Assembly: GCA_948602995.1 (NCBI GenBank)
Contig: CAPEBR010000008.1
Span: forward strand, 62,001 to 126,000
DNA: 64,000 bases
Direction: 5' to 3'
Source of the DNA: an uncultured Dorea sp.
GTDB lineage: Bacteria; Bacillota; Clostridia; Lachnospirales; Lachnospiraceae
Numbering within the stretch: the first letter of the stretch is position 1; the number at the start of each line of letters is the position of its first letter. This document shows positions 52,289 through 61,386 of the stretch, piece by piece. Made by a program: the position numbers and the translations under genes. The notes under the pieces are model-generated. The model was not told where the DNA came from and did not search any database. It was given only the letters and a program-made list of their open reading frames with translations.

Positions 52289-54988
52289 ATGGCAAAAAAA
52301 GTTATGTTATTTTTAATGGCTTTCGTGTCGGCATGTATTATCCTGTATCAGGGAGGAATAAGGCAGACAAAAGCTTCGGAGGCGGCTGCATTATTTAAAG
52401 GAAAGACGACAGAGGAGGTTATCAAAGTTGCAAGATCGGGCCTTAATGTTCCCTATGTATGGGGCGGAACGACCAAATCAGGATGGGACTGCTCAGGCTA
52501 TGTGACATGGGTGGGAAAGCAGCTCGGAGTGGATATGGGCAGGACTACCAGCGATATCTTAAGCTATGGGCGCGGGCAGGATGCCCAGGTTGCAGTCGGT
52601 GAGAATTCAGCTGATTTTAACAAGGATTACGGAGCAGGAATTATTAAGGAAGGAGATGTAATTGTGTTCATGAATGATTCCGGTAAGGATGTCCATACCG
52701 GAATTGTGGGCGGTGATTACAGTCTGTATCATGCGTGGGGAGAAGGAGCCAGTGCATACTGGTTTAAGCCTGCCTACTCCAGCTGGTGTGAAGGGAAGGG
52801 GACCGTTCACTGCCGGTTTGATAAGATGTGGGAGGTAGAGGGAGGACACGAAAAGTCCTATGATGCCTATATTGTATTCCGTGGAGTAGAGGATAAGGGT
52901 GCGGCACGGCTGATCAAAAAATCTGCCAATGAAGCAGTTACAGGAAGCAATAGCTGCTACTCCCTGAAGGGTGCAGAATACGGGGTCTATTCTGACAGTA
53001 AGTGCAAGAAAAAAGAAGGGACGCTTACCACAGATGCCAAGGGGAATACAGGGACACTGGAGTTAAAGGCAGGTACCTATTATGTGAAGGAGCTGAAAGC
53101 CCCGGAAGGCTTCGTGCTTGATGAGAAGGTACATAGTGTGGAGGTTGCGGCAAATGAAACTGCGGAGGTAAAAGTAACGGACAAGCCAGAGTATAGTAAG
53201 GCAGAGCTCTCGGTAGAGAAGATGGATCAGGAAACCGGCGGGTCGCCCCAGGGGAAGGCATCCCTTGCAGGAGCAGAATTTACGGTAAAATATTACGACA
53301 ATCTGTCTGGAAAGACGGACGGAAGCCCGAAAAAAACATGGGTAATCCAGACAAAGGAGGAGAACGGCAAATACTGTGCGAGGCTGGAACAGTCTTGTAA
53401 GGCCGGAGGGGATGATTTTTACATGGAGGATGGTGCAGCGATTCTTCCTCTTGGGACATATTCCATTGAGGAAACGAAGGCACCTGAGGGGTATCTGCTG
53501 GAGGGAGCGGTTCTTGCACCGTCTGGCAGTACCGGACAGAAGTCAGCAAAGTGTACGGCTGTTGTAAAGGAAAGCGGTGGAAAGGTTTCCTTAGAAGGCG
53601 GGAATGTGTATTCGGCTTCTGACAAGATTATCAGAGGAGGGGTGAAGGTGAAGAAGCTGGATTTTGAGACAAAGAAGGATACTCCCCAGGGAAATGCCGC
53701 ACTTCAGGGGGCTGTCTTTGAGATTGTTACGCTGTCAGATTCTCCTGTTTCTGTAGGCGGAAATACTTATAAAAAGGGGGAGGTCATCACAGAGCTTGAG
53801 ACTGATGAAGAGGCGGCGGCCCAGACGAAAAGCCTGCTTCTTCCTTACGGAAGCTATGAGATCCGGGAAAAGAACCCGCCGGCAGGTTATCTGGGCGAGG
53901 GGGTCATCTCCAGAAATTTTGATATTACAGAAAACGGCGTGGTTGTGGATATGACCGGTGAGGAACAGGCGATTCAGAACCAGGTTAAGAGGGGAGATTT
54001 TGAAGGCGTAAAGGCAGGCGGGAAAAAATATAAAAGACTTGCAGGCGTTCCCTTTGAGATTAAAAGTACAACAACCGGGGAGACACATACGATAGTGACA
54101 GATGAAAACGGACAGTTTAATACCTCGGCTGACTGGACGCCCCATACTCAGAATACGAATCAGGGAAGCACCCACGAGGACGGAATCTGGTTCGGCGAAG
54201 GAGAACCGGATGATACGAAGGGAGCACTCCTTTATGATACTTATCAGATTACAGAGCTTTCATGTGAAGCGAACAAGGAGTATGAACTGATCCCTTCCTT
54301 TGAGATTACGGTAAAACAGAATAAGAGGAAGATTAATCTTGGAACGCTTGTAGATGATGACATACCAGATATTCCAGAGGAGCCGGAGAAGCCGGAAAAG
54401 CCGGAAATAACCATCCATACCACAGCAGCGAACAAGGCGGACGGCTCTAAGGCAGTGGTTGCAAACGGACAGGTAACGATTACAGATGTGGTGACTATTG
54501 ACGGTCTGGAGCCCGGAAAAAGCTACAGACTGTATGGATGGGAGATGGTAAAAAATAAGGAAATGACCGCGAAGCTTGTGGTTGACGAAAAGCCGGTGGA
54601 GAATGAGCTTCTGTTTACTGCAGATGAAAAGATGAAAAAGGCAGTGATTGAGTTTACCTTTCCTGCCACTCACCTGGCCGGGTCTGATGTTGTGGTTTTT
54701 GAAGAGCTGTATGACCTGACAGAGCCGGAGCATCCAGAGCTTGTGGCGGAACATAAGGACATTGAGAACCGCAGTCAGACCGTATCTATAAAAAAGCCAG
54801 TACAAAAGGAAAAAAAGAAAAAGGCGGAAAAGAAAACAACAAAAAAGGTGACAGAGAAAAAGACGGTCCCGGTGTCCAGAGCCCCAAAAACCGGTGACAC
54901 AAATTCCGTATTCTTGTTTGTTTTTATCCTGTTGGCTGTTCTTTCTTGCATAGCTATTATCAGATGTGTTACAATAATGCGGAAATAG
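52289..54988 (+). CDS. Surface protein: NlpC/P60 + SpaA-like + VaFE domains
   Basis: An 899-residue wall-anchored protein. The signal peptide covers ~1-30. Residues ~35-205 form an NlpC/P60 peptidoglycan hydrolase with the nucleophile in WDCSGY and a His in DVHTGIVGG. Then come several SpaA/prealbumin-like domains with repeated ELKAPEGF, EETKAPEGY and EKNPPAGY E-box ends, typical of isopeptide-crosslinked pilin-like domains (to ~residue 690). Residues ~710-840 match the VaFE repeat (TITDVVTIDGLEPGKSYRLYG). The C-terminus has a lysine-rich spacer, a sortase-like APKTGD, a helix and RCVTIMRK. No sortase gene is visible nearby. Confidence 0.87.
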   Translation: MAKKVMLFLMAFVSACIILYQGGIRQTKASEAAALFKGKTTEEVIKVARSGLNVPYVWGGTTKSGWDCSGYVTWVGKQLGVDMGRTTSDILSYGRGQDAQVAVGENSADFNKDYGAGIIKEGDVIVFMNDSGKDVHTGIVGGDYSLYHAWGEGASAYWFKPAYSSWCEGKGTVHCRFDKMWEVEGGHEKSYDAYIVFRGVEDKGAARLIKKSANEAVTGSNSCYSLKGAEYGVYSDSKCKKKEGTLTTDAKGNTGTLELKAGTYYVKELKAPEGFVLDEKVHSVEVAANETAEVKVTDKPEYSKAELSVEKMDQETGGSPQGKASLAGAEFTVKYYDNLSGKTDGSPKKTWVIQTKEENGKYCARLEQSCKAGGDDFYMEDGAAILPLGTYSIEETKAPEGYLLEGAVLAPSGSTGQKSAKCTAVVKESGGKVSLEGGNVYSASDKIIRGGVKVKKLDFETKKDTPQGNAALQGAVFEIVTLSDSPVSVGGNTYKKGEVITELETDEEAAAQTKSLLLPYGSYEIREKNPPAGYLGEGVISRNFDITENGVVVDMTGEEQAIQNQVKRGDFEGVKAGGKKYKRLAGVPFEIKSTTTGETHTIVTDENGQFNTSADWTPHTQNTNQGSTHEDGIWFGEGEPDDTKGALLYDTYQITELSCEANKEYELIPSFEITVKQNKRKINLGTLVDDDIPDIPEEPEKPEKPEITIHTTAANKADGSKAVVANGQVTITDVVTIDGLEPGKSYRLYGWEMVKNKEMTAKLVVDEKPVENELLFTADEKMKKAVIEFTFPATHLAGSDVVVFEELYDLTEPEHPELVAEHKDIENRSQTVSIKKPVQKEKKKKAEKKTTKKVTEKKTVPVSRAPKTGDTNSVFLFVFILLAVLSCIAIIRCVTIMRK

Positions 54989-55014
54989 AACAAAAAGAAC
55001 AGGAGGTTGTCGTA

Positions 55015-56289
55015 ATGGGAATGACAATGACGCAGAAAATCCTGGCGGCGCATGCAGGTCTTGACACTGTAACAGCAGGTCAGCTGATAGAAGCAAAATT
55101 AGATGTGGTTATGGCAAATGATATTACCGGGCCTATGGCGCTGCCTATTTTCCGGGAGATGGCAGATCGGGTATTTGATCAGGACAAGGTTGTGCTGGTG
55201 CCGGATCATTTTACGCCGAATAAGGATATTAAGTCTGCGGAGAATTCGAAGGCTATTCGCGAATTTGCAAGAGAGCAGGGGCTTACCTGGTACTTTGAGC
55301 AGGGTAAGTCAGGAGTAGAGCATGCAATTCTTCCGGAAGCGGGAGTGGTTGCAGCAGGAGAGTGTATTATCGGTGCAGATTCCCATACTTGTACATATGG
55401 TGCGCTGGGTGCGTTTTCTACAGGTGTCGGGACAACAGATATTGCCACCGGCATGGCAACCGGACAGCTGTGGTTTAAGGTCCCGGGTGCGATGAAGTTT
55501 GTGCTTAGAGGAAAGCCGGGACCATATGTAAGCGGAAAGGATATTATCATCCATATTATCGGCAGGATCGGGGTGGACGGCGCATTGTATAAGTCCATGG
55601 AATTTACTGGGGACGGGATTGCATCACTTTCTATGGATGACCGGTTTACGATGGCGAATATGGCCATTGAGGCAGGTGCAAAGAACGGAATCTTCCCGGT
55701 GGATGACAGCGCCAGAAAGTATCTGGAAGAGCATACAAGGAAAGCTTACCAGATATATGAGGCGGATGAGGATGCCGTGTATGATGAAGTAATAGAGATT
55801 GATCTGTCTGAGGTGCGTCCTACGGTTGCGTTCCCGCATCTTCCGGGCAATGCAAAGACAATTGACGAGATCGAGGCCATGGAGCCTGTCCGGATTCAGC
55901 AGGTGGTGATCGGCTCCTGCACCAATGGACGTATGGAAGATATGAGAAAAGCGGCGGCAATTCTGAAAGGACATACCGTTCATCCGGATGTGCGCGTCAT
56001 GGTAATTCCGGCAACACAGAAGATCTATAAGCAGTGTATTAAGGAAGGGCTTCTTGATATCTTTGTGGATGCAGGCTGTGCAGTAAATACGCCGAGCTGC
56101 GGACCGTGTATGGGAGGCCATATGGGTGTTATGGCAGCAGGTGAGAGGTGTGTCTCTACTACCAACCGGAATTTTGTGGGAAGAATGGGACATGTGGATT
56201 CCCTGATCTATCTTGCCTCCCCGGAGGTAGCAGCGGCGAGTGCCATTGCAGGCTGTATTGCAAATCCTGAGAAAGTAGGTGACAGATAA
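55015..56289 (+). CDS. leuC: 3-isopropylmalate dehydratase large subunit LeuC
   Basis: A 424-residue aconitase-family protein that isomerises 2- and 3-isopropylmalate with LeuD. The ATG at 55015 follows AGGAGG; longer in-frame starts lie in the preceding gene's 3' end. Iron-sulfur ligands are in VIGSCTNGR and SCGPCMGG; substrate motifs GADSHTCTYGALGAF and GTTDIATGMATG are present. It is of the archaeal/clostridial two-subunit type. Related enzymes act on homoaconitate or dimethylmalate, so leucine synthesis is the most likely but not the only role. The stop overlaps the leuD start. Confidence 0.9.
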   Translation: MGMTMTQKILAAHAGLDTVTAGQLIEAKLDVVMANDITGPMALPIFREMADRVFDQDKVVLVPDHFTPNKDIKSAENSKAIREFAREQGLTWYFEQGKSGVEHAILPEAGVVAAGECIIGADSHTCTYGALGAFSTGVGTTDIATGMATGQLWFKVPGAMKFVLRGKPGPYVSGKDIIIHIIGRIGVDGALYKSMEFTGDGIASLSMDDRFTMANMAIEAGAKNGIFPVDDSARKYLEEHTRKAYQIYEADEDAVYDEVIEIDLSEVRPTVAFPHLPGNAKTIDEIEAMEPVRIQQVVIGSCTNGRMEDMRKAAAILKGHTVHPDVRVMVIPATQKIYKQCIKEGLLDIFVDAGCAVNTPSCGPCMGGHMGVMAAGERCVSTTNRNFVGRMGHVDSLIYLASPEVAAASAIAGCIANPEKVGDR

Positions 56290-56783
56290 TGAAGGCTTTG
56301 GGACATGTTTTTAAGTATGGAGATAATGTGGATACAGATGTAATCATTCCGGCAAGATATCTGAATTCCTTTGACGCAGAGGAGCTTGCAAGCCATGCGA
56401 TGGCGGATATAGATCCGGAGTTTGTGAACAAGGTAAGGCCAGGAGATCTGATCGTGGCAAATAAGAACTTTGGCTGCGGGTCGTCAAGGGAGCATGCGCC
56501 CCTCTGTCTGAAGACGGCAGGGGTAAGCTGTGTGATTGCTGAGACATTTGCGAGAATTTTTTATAGAAATGCAATCAATATCGGACTTCCGATTATTGAA
56601 TGTCCGGAGGCGGCAAGGGGAATTGAAGCCGGGGATGAAGTAGAAGTGGATTTTGACAGCGGAAAGATTTTTAACAGAACGAAGGGAACGGAATTTAAAG
56701 GACAGCCGTTCCCGGAATTTATGCAGAAGCTGATCGCTGCAGGCGGACTGGTAAAATACACGCTTGCGAATAAGGACAGGTGA
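56289..56783 (+). CDS. leuD: 3-isopropylmalate dehydratase small subunit LeuD
   Basis: A 164-residue swivel-domain partner of LeuC. The substrate loop is GDNVDTDVIIPARYL near the N-terminus, and NFGCGSSREHAP is the family signature. Start and upstream stop overlap by one base, ensuring equal synthesis. The short length is normal for the type that pairs with the 424-residue LeuC. The thrC gene follows 6 bases on, grouping leucine- and threonine-branch functions in one transcript. Confidence 0.92.
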   Translation: MKALGHVFKYGDNVDTDVIIPARYLNSFDAEELASHAMADIDPEFVNKVRPGDLIVANKNFGCGSSREHAPLCLKTAGVSCVIAETFARIFYRNAINIGLPIIECPEAARGIEAGDEVEVDFDSGKIFNRTKGTEFKGQPFPEFMQKLIAAGGLVKYTLANKDR

Positions 56784-56789
56784 TTAAGA

Positions 56790-58274
56790 ATGAATCTATA
56801 TTATACAAGCACAAGAAATTCGGATGTAAGGGTAACTGCATCCCAGGCCATTCTCTCAGGTCTGGCCCCGGACGGAGGACTATTTGTACCGGAGAGTCTG
56901 CCTTCCCTGGATGTATCTTTTGAACAGCTTAAGGAGATGAGCTACCAGGAGACTGCATATGCGGTGATGAAGCAGTTCCTTACGGATTTTACGGAGGAAG
57001 AACTAAAATCATGTATCGCAAAGGCTTATGACAGTAAGTTTGACACAGAGGAGATTGCTCCTCTTGCGAAGATTGATGATACCTATTATCTGGAGCTGTT
57101 CCATGGAGCCACTATTGCGTTCAAGGATATGGCGCTTTCCATCCTCCCCCATCTTCTTACCGTGTCGGCAGGGAAAAACAAGGTGGATAAGGAGATCGTG
57201 ATACTGACGGCAACTTCCGGGGATACCGGTAAAGCGGCAATGGCCGGTTTCGCGGATGTGAAAGGAACAAGGATTATTGTATTCTACCCGAAGGATGGCG
57301 TCAGCAGAGTGCAGGAGCTTCAGATGGTGACACAGAAGGGAAGCAATGTAGATGTAGTGGCGATTCATGGAAACTTTGATCATGCCCAGAGCGGTGTGAA
57401 GGCTATGTTTGAGGACAAAGAGCTCGCCAGGGAGCTTGAGGAGGCGGGATATCAGTTTTCTTCAGCGAATTCCATCAATATCGGAAGGCTTGTTCCCCAG
57501 GTTGTGTACTATGTCTATGCCTATGCAAAGCTTTTAAAATACGGGGAGATTCAGGAAGGCGGGCAGATTGATATCGTGGTTCCCACAGGCAATTTTGGCA
57601 ATATCCTTGCAGCATATTATGCAAAGAGGATGGGGGTGTCCGTTCACCATCTGATCTGTGCGTCCAATCAGAACAAGGTGCTCTTTGACTTCTTCCAGAC
57701 AGGTGTATATGATAAAAACCGGGAATTTGTACTTACCAGCTCACCGTCCATGGACATTCTGATCTCCAGTAATCTGGAACGGCTGATCCATCTGATTGCA
57801 GATGAGGATGCGAAAAAGACCAGAGCATTCATGGAGCGGCTTAAGACCAGCGGGAGTTATGAGATTACGGCAGAGATGAAGGAAAAGCTGGCAGATTTCA
57901 GAGCAGGCTATGCCAGCGAGGAGGATACGGCGGCGGCGATACGTGCAGTCTATGAGAAGACAGGCTATGTGATGGATCCCCACACAGCGGTGGCTTCCCA
58001 TGTGTGCAGAAGCCAGAAGGAAGAAAGCGGCAGCAGGAAATGTGTTATAGCATCCACTGCAAGCCCTTTCAAATTCGTAAAAAGTGTTATGGATGCCCTT
58101 GGTAAAGGGGAAGAGGAGACGGATGAGCTTGAACTTCTGCCAAAGCTTGAAAATATATCCGGTGTATCCATGCCCGGGGCAGTGAGGGAGATTCTTCATG
58201 CCAGAGTGCTTCATACAACAGAATGTGACGCAGACAGGATGGAAGATGCTGTAAAAAAAATATTAAAGTTATAA
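56790..58274 (+). CDS. thrC: Threonine synthase
   Basis: A 494-residue PLP enzyme that turns O-phosphohomoserine into threonine. The start SGLAPDGGLFVPESLP and the PLP lysine in FHGATIAFKDMAL are diagnostic. TATSGDTGKAAMAG binds the phosphate, and VPTGNFGNILAAYYAKRMG follows. It belongs to the longer class (as in Escherichia coli and yeast type). It starts 6 bases behind leuD, so the three genes form an amino-acid operon. The 6S-like RNA promoter starts about 20 bases after its stop. Confidence 0.95.
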   Translation: MNLYYTSTRNSDVRVTASQAILSGLAPDGGLFVPESLPSLDVSFEQLKEMSYQETAYAVMKQFLTDFTEEELKSCIAKAYDSKFDTEEIAPLAKIDDTYYLELFHGATIAFKDMALSILPHLLTVSAGKNKVDKEIVILTATSGDTGKAAMAGFADVKGTRIIVFYPKDGVSRVQELQMVTQKGSNVDVVAIHGNFDHAQSGVKAMFEDKELARELEEAGYQFSSANSINIGRLVPQVVYYVYAYAKLLKYGEIQEGGQIDIVVPTGNFGNILAAYYAKRMGVSVHHLICASNQNKVLFDFFQTGVYDKNREFVLTSSPSMDILISSNLERLIHLIADEDAKKTRAFMERLKTSGSYEITAEMKEKLADFRAGYASEEDTAAAIRAVYEKTGYVMDPHTAVASHVCRSQKEESGSRKCVIASTASPFKFVKSVMDALGKGEEETDELELLPKLENISGVSMPGAVREILHARVLHTTECDADRMEDAVKKILKL

Positions 58275-58330
58275 TACTTATTGTGAAAAATAAGTTGTAA
58301 AATCTCTGAAAATAGGTTATAATAGATTTC

Positions 58331-58555
58331 AGAAAAAACCTGGGATGTACGATACTCCTGTAATTTTGAACCTACAAAACTTTAAACGGGACTCTTATAT
58401 CTCCGTAATATGTCAGGCCTTCCACGTTTGGCAGAGGAAGACAAAAAAGCGGATGCGGACACCCACCTGGCTTCGGCTAGGAGTCAAAATACAGGAACCG
58501 GCATTTTGGGGATTTCACCAAAGATAAAAGACAGTCGTATACCGGCTGTCTTTTT
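58331..58555 (+). ncRNA. ssrS: 6S RNA (candidate)
   Basis: TTGTAA (58295-58300) and TATAAT (58318-58323) with a 17-base spacer place a start near 58331. The ~225-base product contains TTTGAACCTACA...CTTTAAACGGGA, a block I associate with 6S RNA of Clostridia and Bacilli. Ends able to pair (ACTCCTGT near the 5' side with ACAGGA near the 3' side) and a final hairpin GACAGTCG...CGGCTGTC with TTTTT close it. There is no open frame with a ribosome site. 6S RNA binds the sigma-A polymerase and mimics an open promoter. The call rests on recalled sequence pattern and shape. Confidence 0.7.
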
Positions 58556-58656
58556 CAGCATATAGGGAACATAAAGGGCAGCAGTTTTGCCAGCCCGGAA
58601 GACGTGCAGTAAAGTGTACGCCATCATGAATACGGACAACACAGGAGTACATATTC

Positions 58657-60051
58657 GTGCAAAAAAGTTGGATTGGGATGCATCTGCGCTACGGCATGTC
58701 TGTTCTTACTGTATTATTTATCATTACCGGACTAACAGCGGCATTAAAGGGTTATAATACAGACAGGATGTCTAAATTGGGCAGATGGGAAGCGGATTTT
58801 TCCAAAGAGAAGAAGGCAGGGAATGAGACGCCGGAAAAGAAAGAGCCGGAGAAATCAGAAAAAGAGAATCAGGAAACAGCAAAAAAAGAGCAGAAGACAA
58901 AAAAAGTACAGAAGAATTCAAAGATCCGGGTGCTGCTTAAGACAGACGGCTATCAGGGCACGACGCATCCATCTGTGTCGCTTAGCTCGGCTTCAGGGCT
59001 TGTGGTATCTTATGGGAAGAAAAAGAAAGAATGGGCGAAGGATAGTCCGCTTGTGATTGAACCGGATGACAGACGCTTTAAGAAGGGAAAGCTTCAGATC
59101 CGGGCGAAGAAAGGAAGAATTACAGTGGATAGCCTGAACCGGGGTTATGGTACTCCATCCTATGAAGGTGTGATTGAGCTTCGCACAACGGCTGAAGGGA
59201 TTGTAATGATCAATGAGCTTCCTGTGGAAAAGTATCTGTGCGGGGTAGTGCCAAGTGAGATGCCGGATTCCTATGAGCCGGAGGCTCTGAAGGCACAGGC
59301 AGTCTGTGCCAGGAGTTATGCATACCGGCAGATGGAACAGTATGGGTATCCGGAATACAAGGTACATGTAGATGACAGCACTGCTTATCAGGTATATGGA
59401 AACTCGGCTCCTGCGGACAGTACGAAAAAGGCTGTGAAGGAGACCGAAGGGGAGGCTGTCCGATATCAGGGAAAGATTGTAACTACCTTTTACTATTCAA
59501 CCTCCTGTGGAAAGACAACGGATGTGGAATGCTGGGGAACAAAGCCCGGCGGGGCCAACGGTTATCTGAAGTCTGTGGAGGTGAGGGGAGAAGAGGGAGA
59601 TTACGAAAGAGAGCTTCCCTGGTACAGATGGAAGGCGAGAGTACCGGTTCAGACGATGTCAGATCTGATTGGGCTGAACACAGGGAAGGATGTGGGGACA
59701 CTGAAGTCTTTGGAGATTACAGAGACCGGACCCGGCGGGATTGCGCTCAAGATAAAGGCCGGCGGGGATAAAGGAACTGTTACAGTTAAGACAGAGAACA
59801 AGATCCGCAGAGCTTTGGGAGGAGCCGGATATGTAATAAAGAGGCAGGATGGTGTAGAGGTGGACAGCAGTGAGCTGCTTCCCAGTGCATTCATTACGAT
59901 TAAGAAGTCAGGGGATGCCTTTGTTATAAAAGGAGGAGGCTTCGGCCATGGAATCGGCATGAGCCAGAATGGGGCAAATGAGATGGCAAAATGTGGGAAG
60001 GACTACAGAGAAATACTGACACTGTTTTACCAGGGAGTGACGGTAGAGTAA
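58657..60051 (+). CDS. SpoIID/LytB-domain secreted protein
   Basis: A 464-residue protein with a GTG start behind ACAGGAG. A membrane/signal helix spans residues ~10-30, then a Glu/Lys-rich linker to ~90. The SpoIID domain has PVEKYLCGVVPSEMPDSYEPEALKAQAVCARSYA (pieces GVVPSEMP and LKAQAVCARSYA), TFYYSTSCGKTTD, and the end GGGFGHGIGMSQNGANEMA. SpoIID cleaves denuded glycan strands during engulfment in spore formers; this paralogue may act in vegetative wall turnover or in sporulation. Confidence 0.88.
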   Translation: MQKSWIGMHLRYGMSVLTVLFIITGLTAALKGYNTDRMSKLGRWEADFSKEKKAGNETPEKKEPEKSEKENQETAKKEQKTKKVQKNSKIRVLLKTDGYQGTTHPSVSLSSASGLVVSYGKKKKEWAKDSPLVIEPDDRRFKKGKLQIRAKKGRITVDSLNRGYGTPSYEGVIELRTTAEGIVMINELPVEKYLCGVVPSEMPDSYEPEALKAQAVCARSYAYRQMEQYGYPEYKVHVDDSTAYQVYGNSAPADSTKKAVKETEGEAVRYQGKIVTTFYYSTSCGKTTDVECWGTKPGGANGYLKSVEVRGEEGDYERELPWYRWKARVPVQTMSDLIGLNTGKDVGTLKSLEITETGPGGIALKIKAGGDKGTVTVKTENKIRRALGGAGYVIKRQDGVEVDSSELLPSAFITIKKSGDAFVIKGGGFGHGIGMSQNGANEMAKCGKDYREILTLFYQGVTVE

Positions 60052-60109
60052 CTGATTCGGTTTCTTAGTCCGTGAATCATAATACAGAGCAGTTGCAGCG
60101 GGTGACGAT

Positions 60110-60973
60110 ATGGAACGAATTTCGAAAATATACAAAAAAATACAGAAGATCGGAGAAGCAATTGCCGGGAATCATGTGGGGGCATATGCGGCACAGACCG
60201 CATATTTTTTCATGATCTGCATGATACCGATTATCCTGCTTCTGTTAACTCTTGTCCAGTATACGCCAGTTACGAAGGCAGATGTGATGACAGCGGTGAT
60301 CCAGGTGTTTCCGTCATCGGTTGATTCCATGATGACCTCAATCGTAAACCAGGTGTATAACCAGTCAACGGGCATTATCCCGGTTACGGTTCTTGTGGCG
60401 CTCTGGTCTGCAGGTAAGGGTGTTCTGGCAATGAGTACAGGACTAAACTGCGTCTATCAGTGCCGGGAGACACGTAATTATGTTCTTTTAAGGCTCCGTG
60501 CTACATTGTATACCGTGATGTTTATCCTGGTGATTATCCTTCTTTTGGTGCTGTCTGTATTCGGAAACAGCCTGAACCTGTTCATTGGAGAGCATGTGCC
60601 GATTCTGGCGAAGGCTGCGGATCAGCTTATTCAGGCACGGGTATTTATTGCGCCGGTTACGCTTATTCTCTTCTGCCTTCTGACTTATGAATTTCTGCCA
60701 AACAGGAGGGACAGATGGATGAAGCATCTTCCGGGAGCAGTGTTTGCCGCGATCGGCTGGATGGTAGTTTCCTGGGTGTTTTCTGTGTATGTAGATATTT
60801 TTGAAGGATTTTCCAGCATGTATGGAAGCCTTACGACCATTGTGCTGATCATGCTGTGGCTGTATTTCTGCATGTACAGTATACTCATAGGCGGTGTCAT
60901 CAACGTAATGTTCTATGACAAAATATTTAAAAATACAAAAGCTGCTATTCACGGCCCGGGAGGCCGCTCATAG
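60110..60973 (+). CDS. YihY/virulence factor BrkB family membrane protein
   Basis: A 287-residue protein with about six helices. The family start (HVGAYAAQTAYFFMICMIPIILLL) lies at ~22-46, LWSAGKGVLAMSTGLN at mid-length and YGSLTTIVLIMLWLYFCMY near the end. It was once called ribonuclease BN, which is no longer accepted; the function is unknown. The C-terminal residues IHGPGGRS and the stop codon are encoded by a fragment of the structured GTTACT-family repeat at 60944-60977. Confidence 0.85.
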   Translation: MERISKIYKKIQKIGEAIAGNHVGAYAAQTAYFFMICMIPIILLLLTLVQYTPVTKADVMTAVIQVFPSSVDSMMTSIVNQVYNQSTGIIPVTVLVALWSAGKGVLAMSTGLNCVYQCRETRNYVLLRLRATLYTVMFILVIILLLVLSVFGNSLNLFIGEHVPILAKAADQLIQARVFIAPVTLILFCLLTYEFLPNRRDRWMKHLPGAVFAAIGWMVVSWVFSVYVDIFEGFSSMYGSLTTIVLIMLWLYFCMYSILIGGVINVMFYDKIFKNTKAAIHGPGGRS

Positions 60974-60977
60974 TAAC
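60944..60977 (-). repeat. Partial GTTACT-family repeat (stem 3)
   Basis: GCTATTCACGGCCCGGGAGG then CCGCTCATAGTAAC corresponds to the start of the unit at 32521 (CTATTCACGACCCGGGAGG...). It carries the stop codon of the YihY gene. Confidence 0.75.
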
Positions 60978-60999
60978 GCAAACAAACACTAATTGGTAC

Positions 61000-61027
61000 T
61001 TGACAACTGATTCTGTTGTGTTACAAT
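61000..61027 (+). promoter_or_regulatory. Promoter of pheST
   Basis: Consensus TTGACA (61000-61005) and TACAAT (61022-61027), 16-base spacer. It lies just after the partial structured repeat and leads into the T-box. Confidence 0.75.
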
Positions 61028-61033
61028 AGTTAA

Positions 61034-61306
61034 GAATAAAAAACAAAGGCAATGACCGCGTAAGTAGAGAACCATTTTCCATCAGAGAGAGGGAATCCCC
61101 GGCTGAAAGTTTCCTCGGGTTCAGATGGCAATCGAATTTCCCGCGCCAGCTGCATTTCTGAAATTCTTTACAAGAGGCAGAGTAGGAGATGACGTACATG
61201 CACGTTACGCAGTAATGAGTGCCTGCATTTTTCCAGATGATCATGCAGGAATCAGGGTGGTATCACGGGTTATTCCCGTCCCTTTTGCCAGGGACGGGTT
61301 TTTTTG
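61034..61306 (+). promoter_or_regulatory. T-box leader controlling pheST
   Basis: Stem I has AGTAGAG near its base, the AGAGAG/GGCTGAAAG distal pattern, and a specifier region GAATTTC (61134-61140) that offers Phe codons UUU/UUC. The T-box sequence GGGTGGTATCACGGG is at 61255-61269, followed by the terminator CCCGTCCC...GGGACGGG with seven T (61275-61306). Uncharged tRNA-Phe would favour the antiterminator and switch on pheST. Confidence 0.92.
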
Positions 61307-61386
61307 TGATATAGGAAACTTTATGTCCTATATTACAAAAGCCCTCTGTTAGAAAACTTATTTGTTTATAGGAAAGGAGCACAGCA

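Noticed and set aside
60110..60973. Ribonuclease BN.
   Set aside because: This is an old misannotation of YihY-family membrane proteins; no nuclease motif is present.
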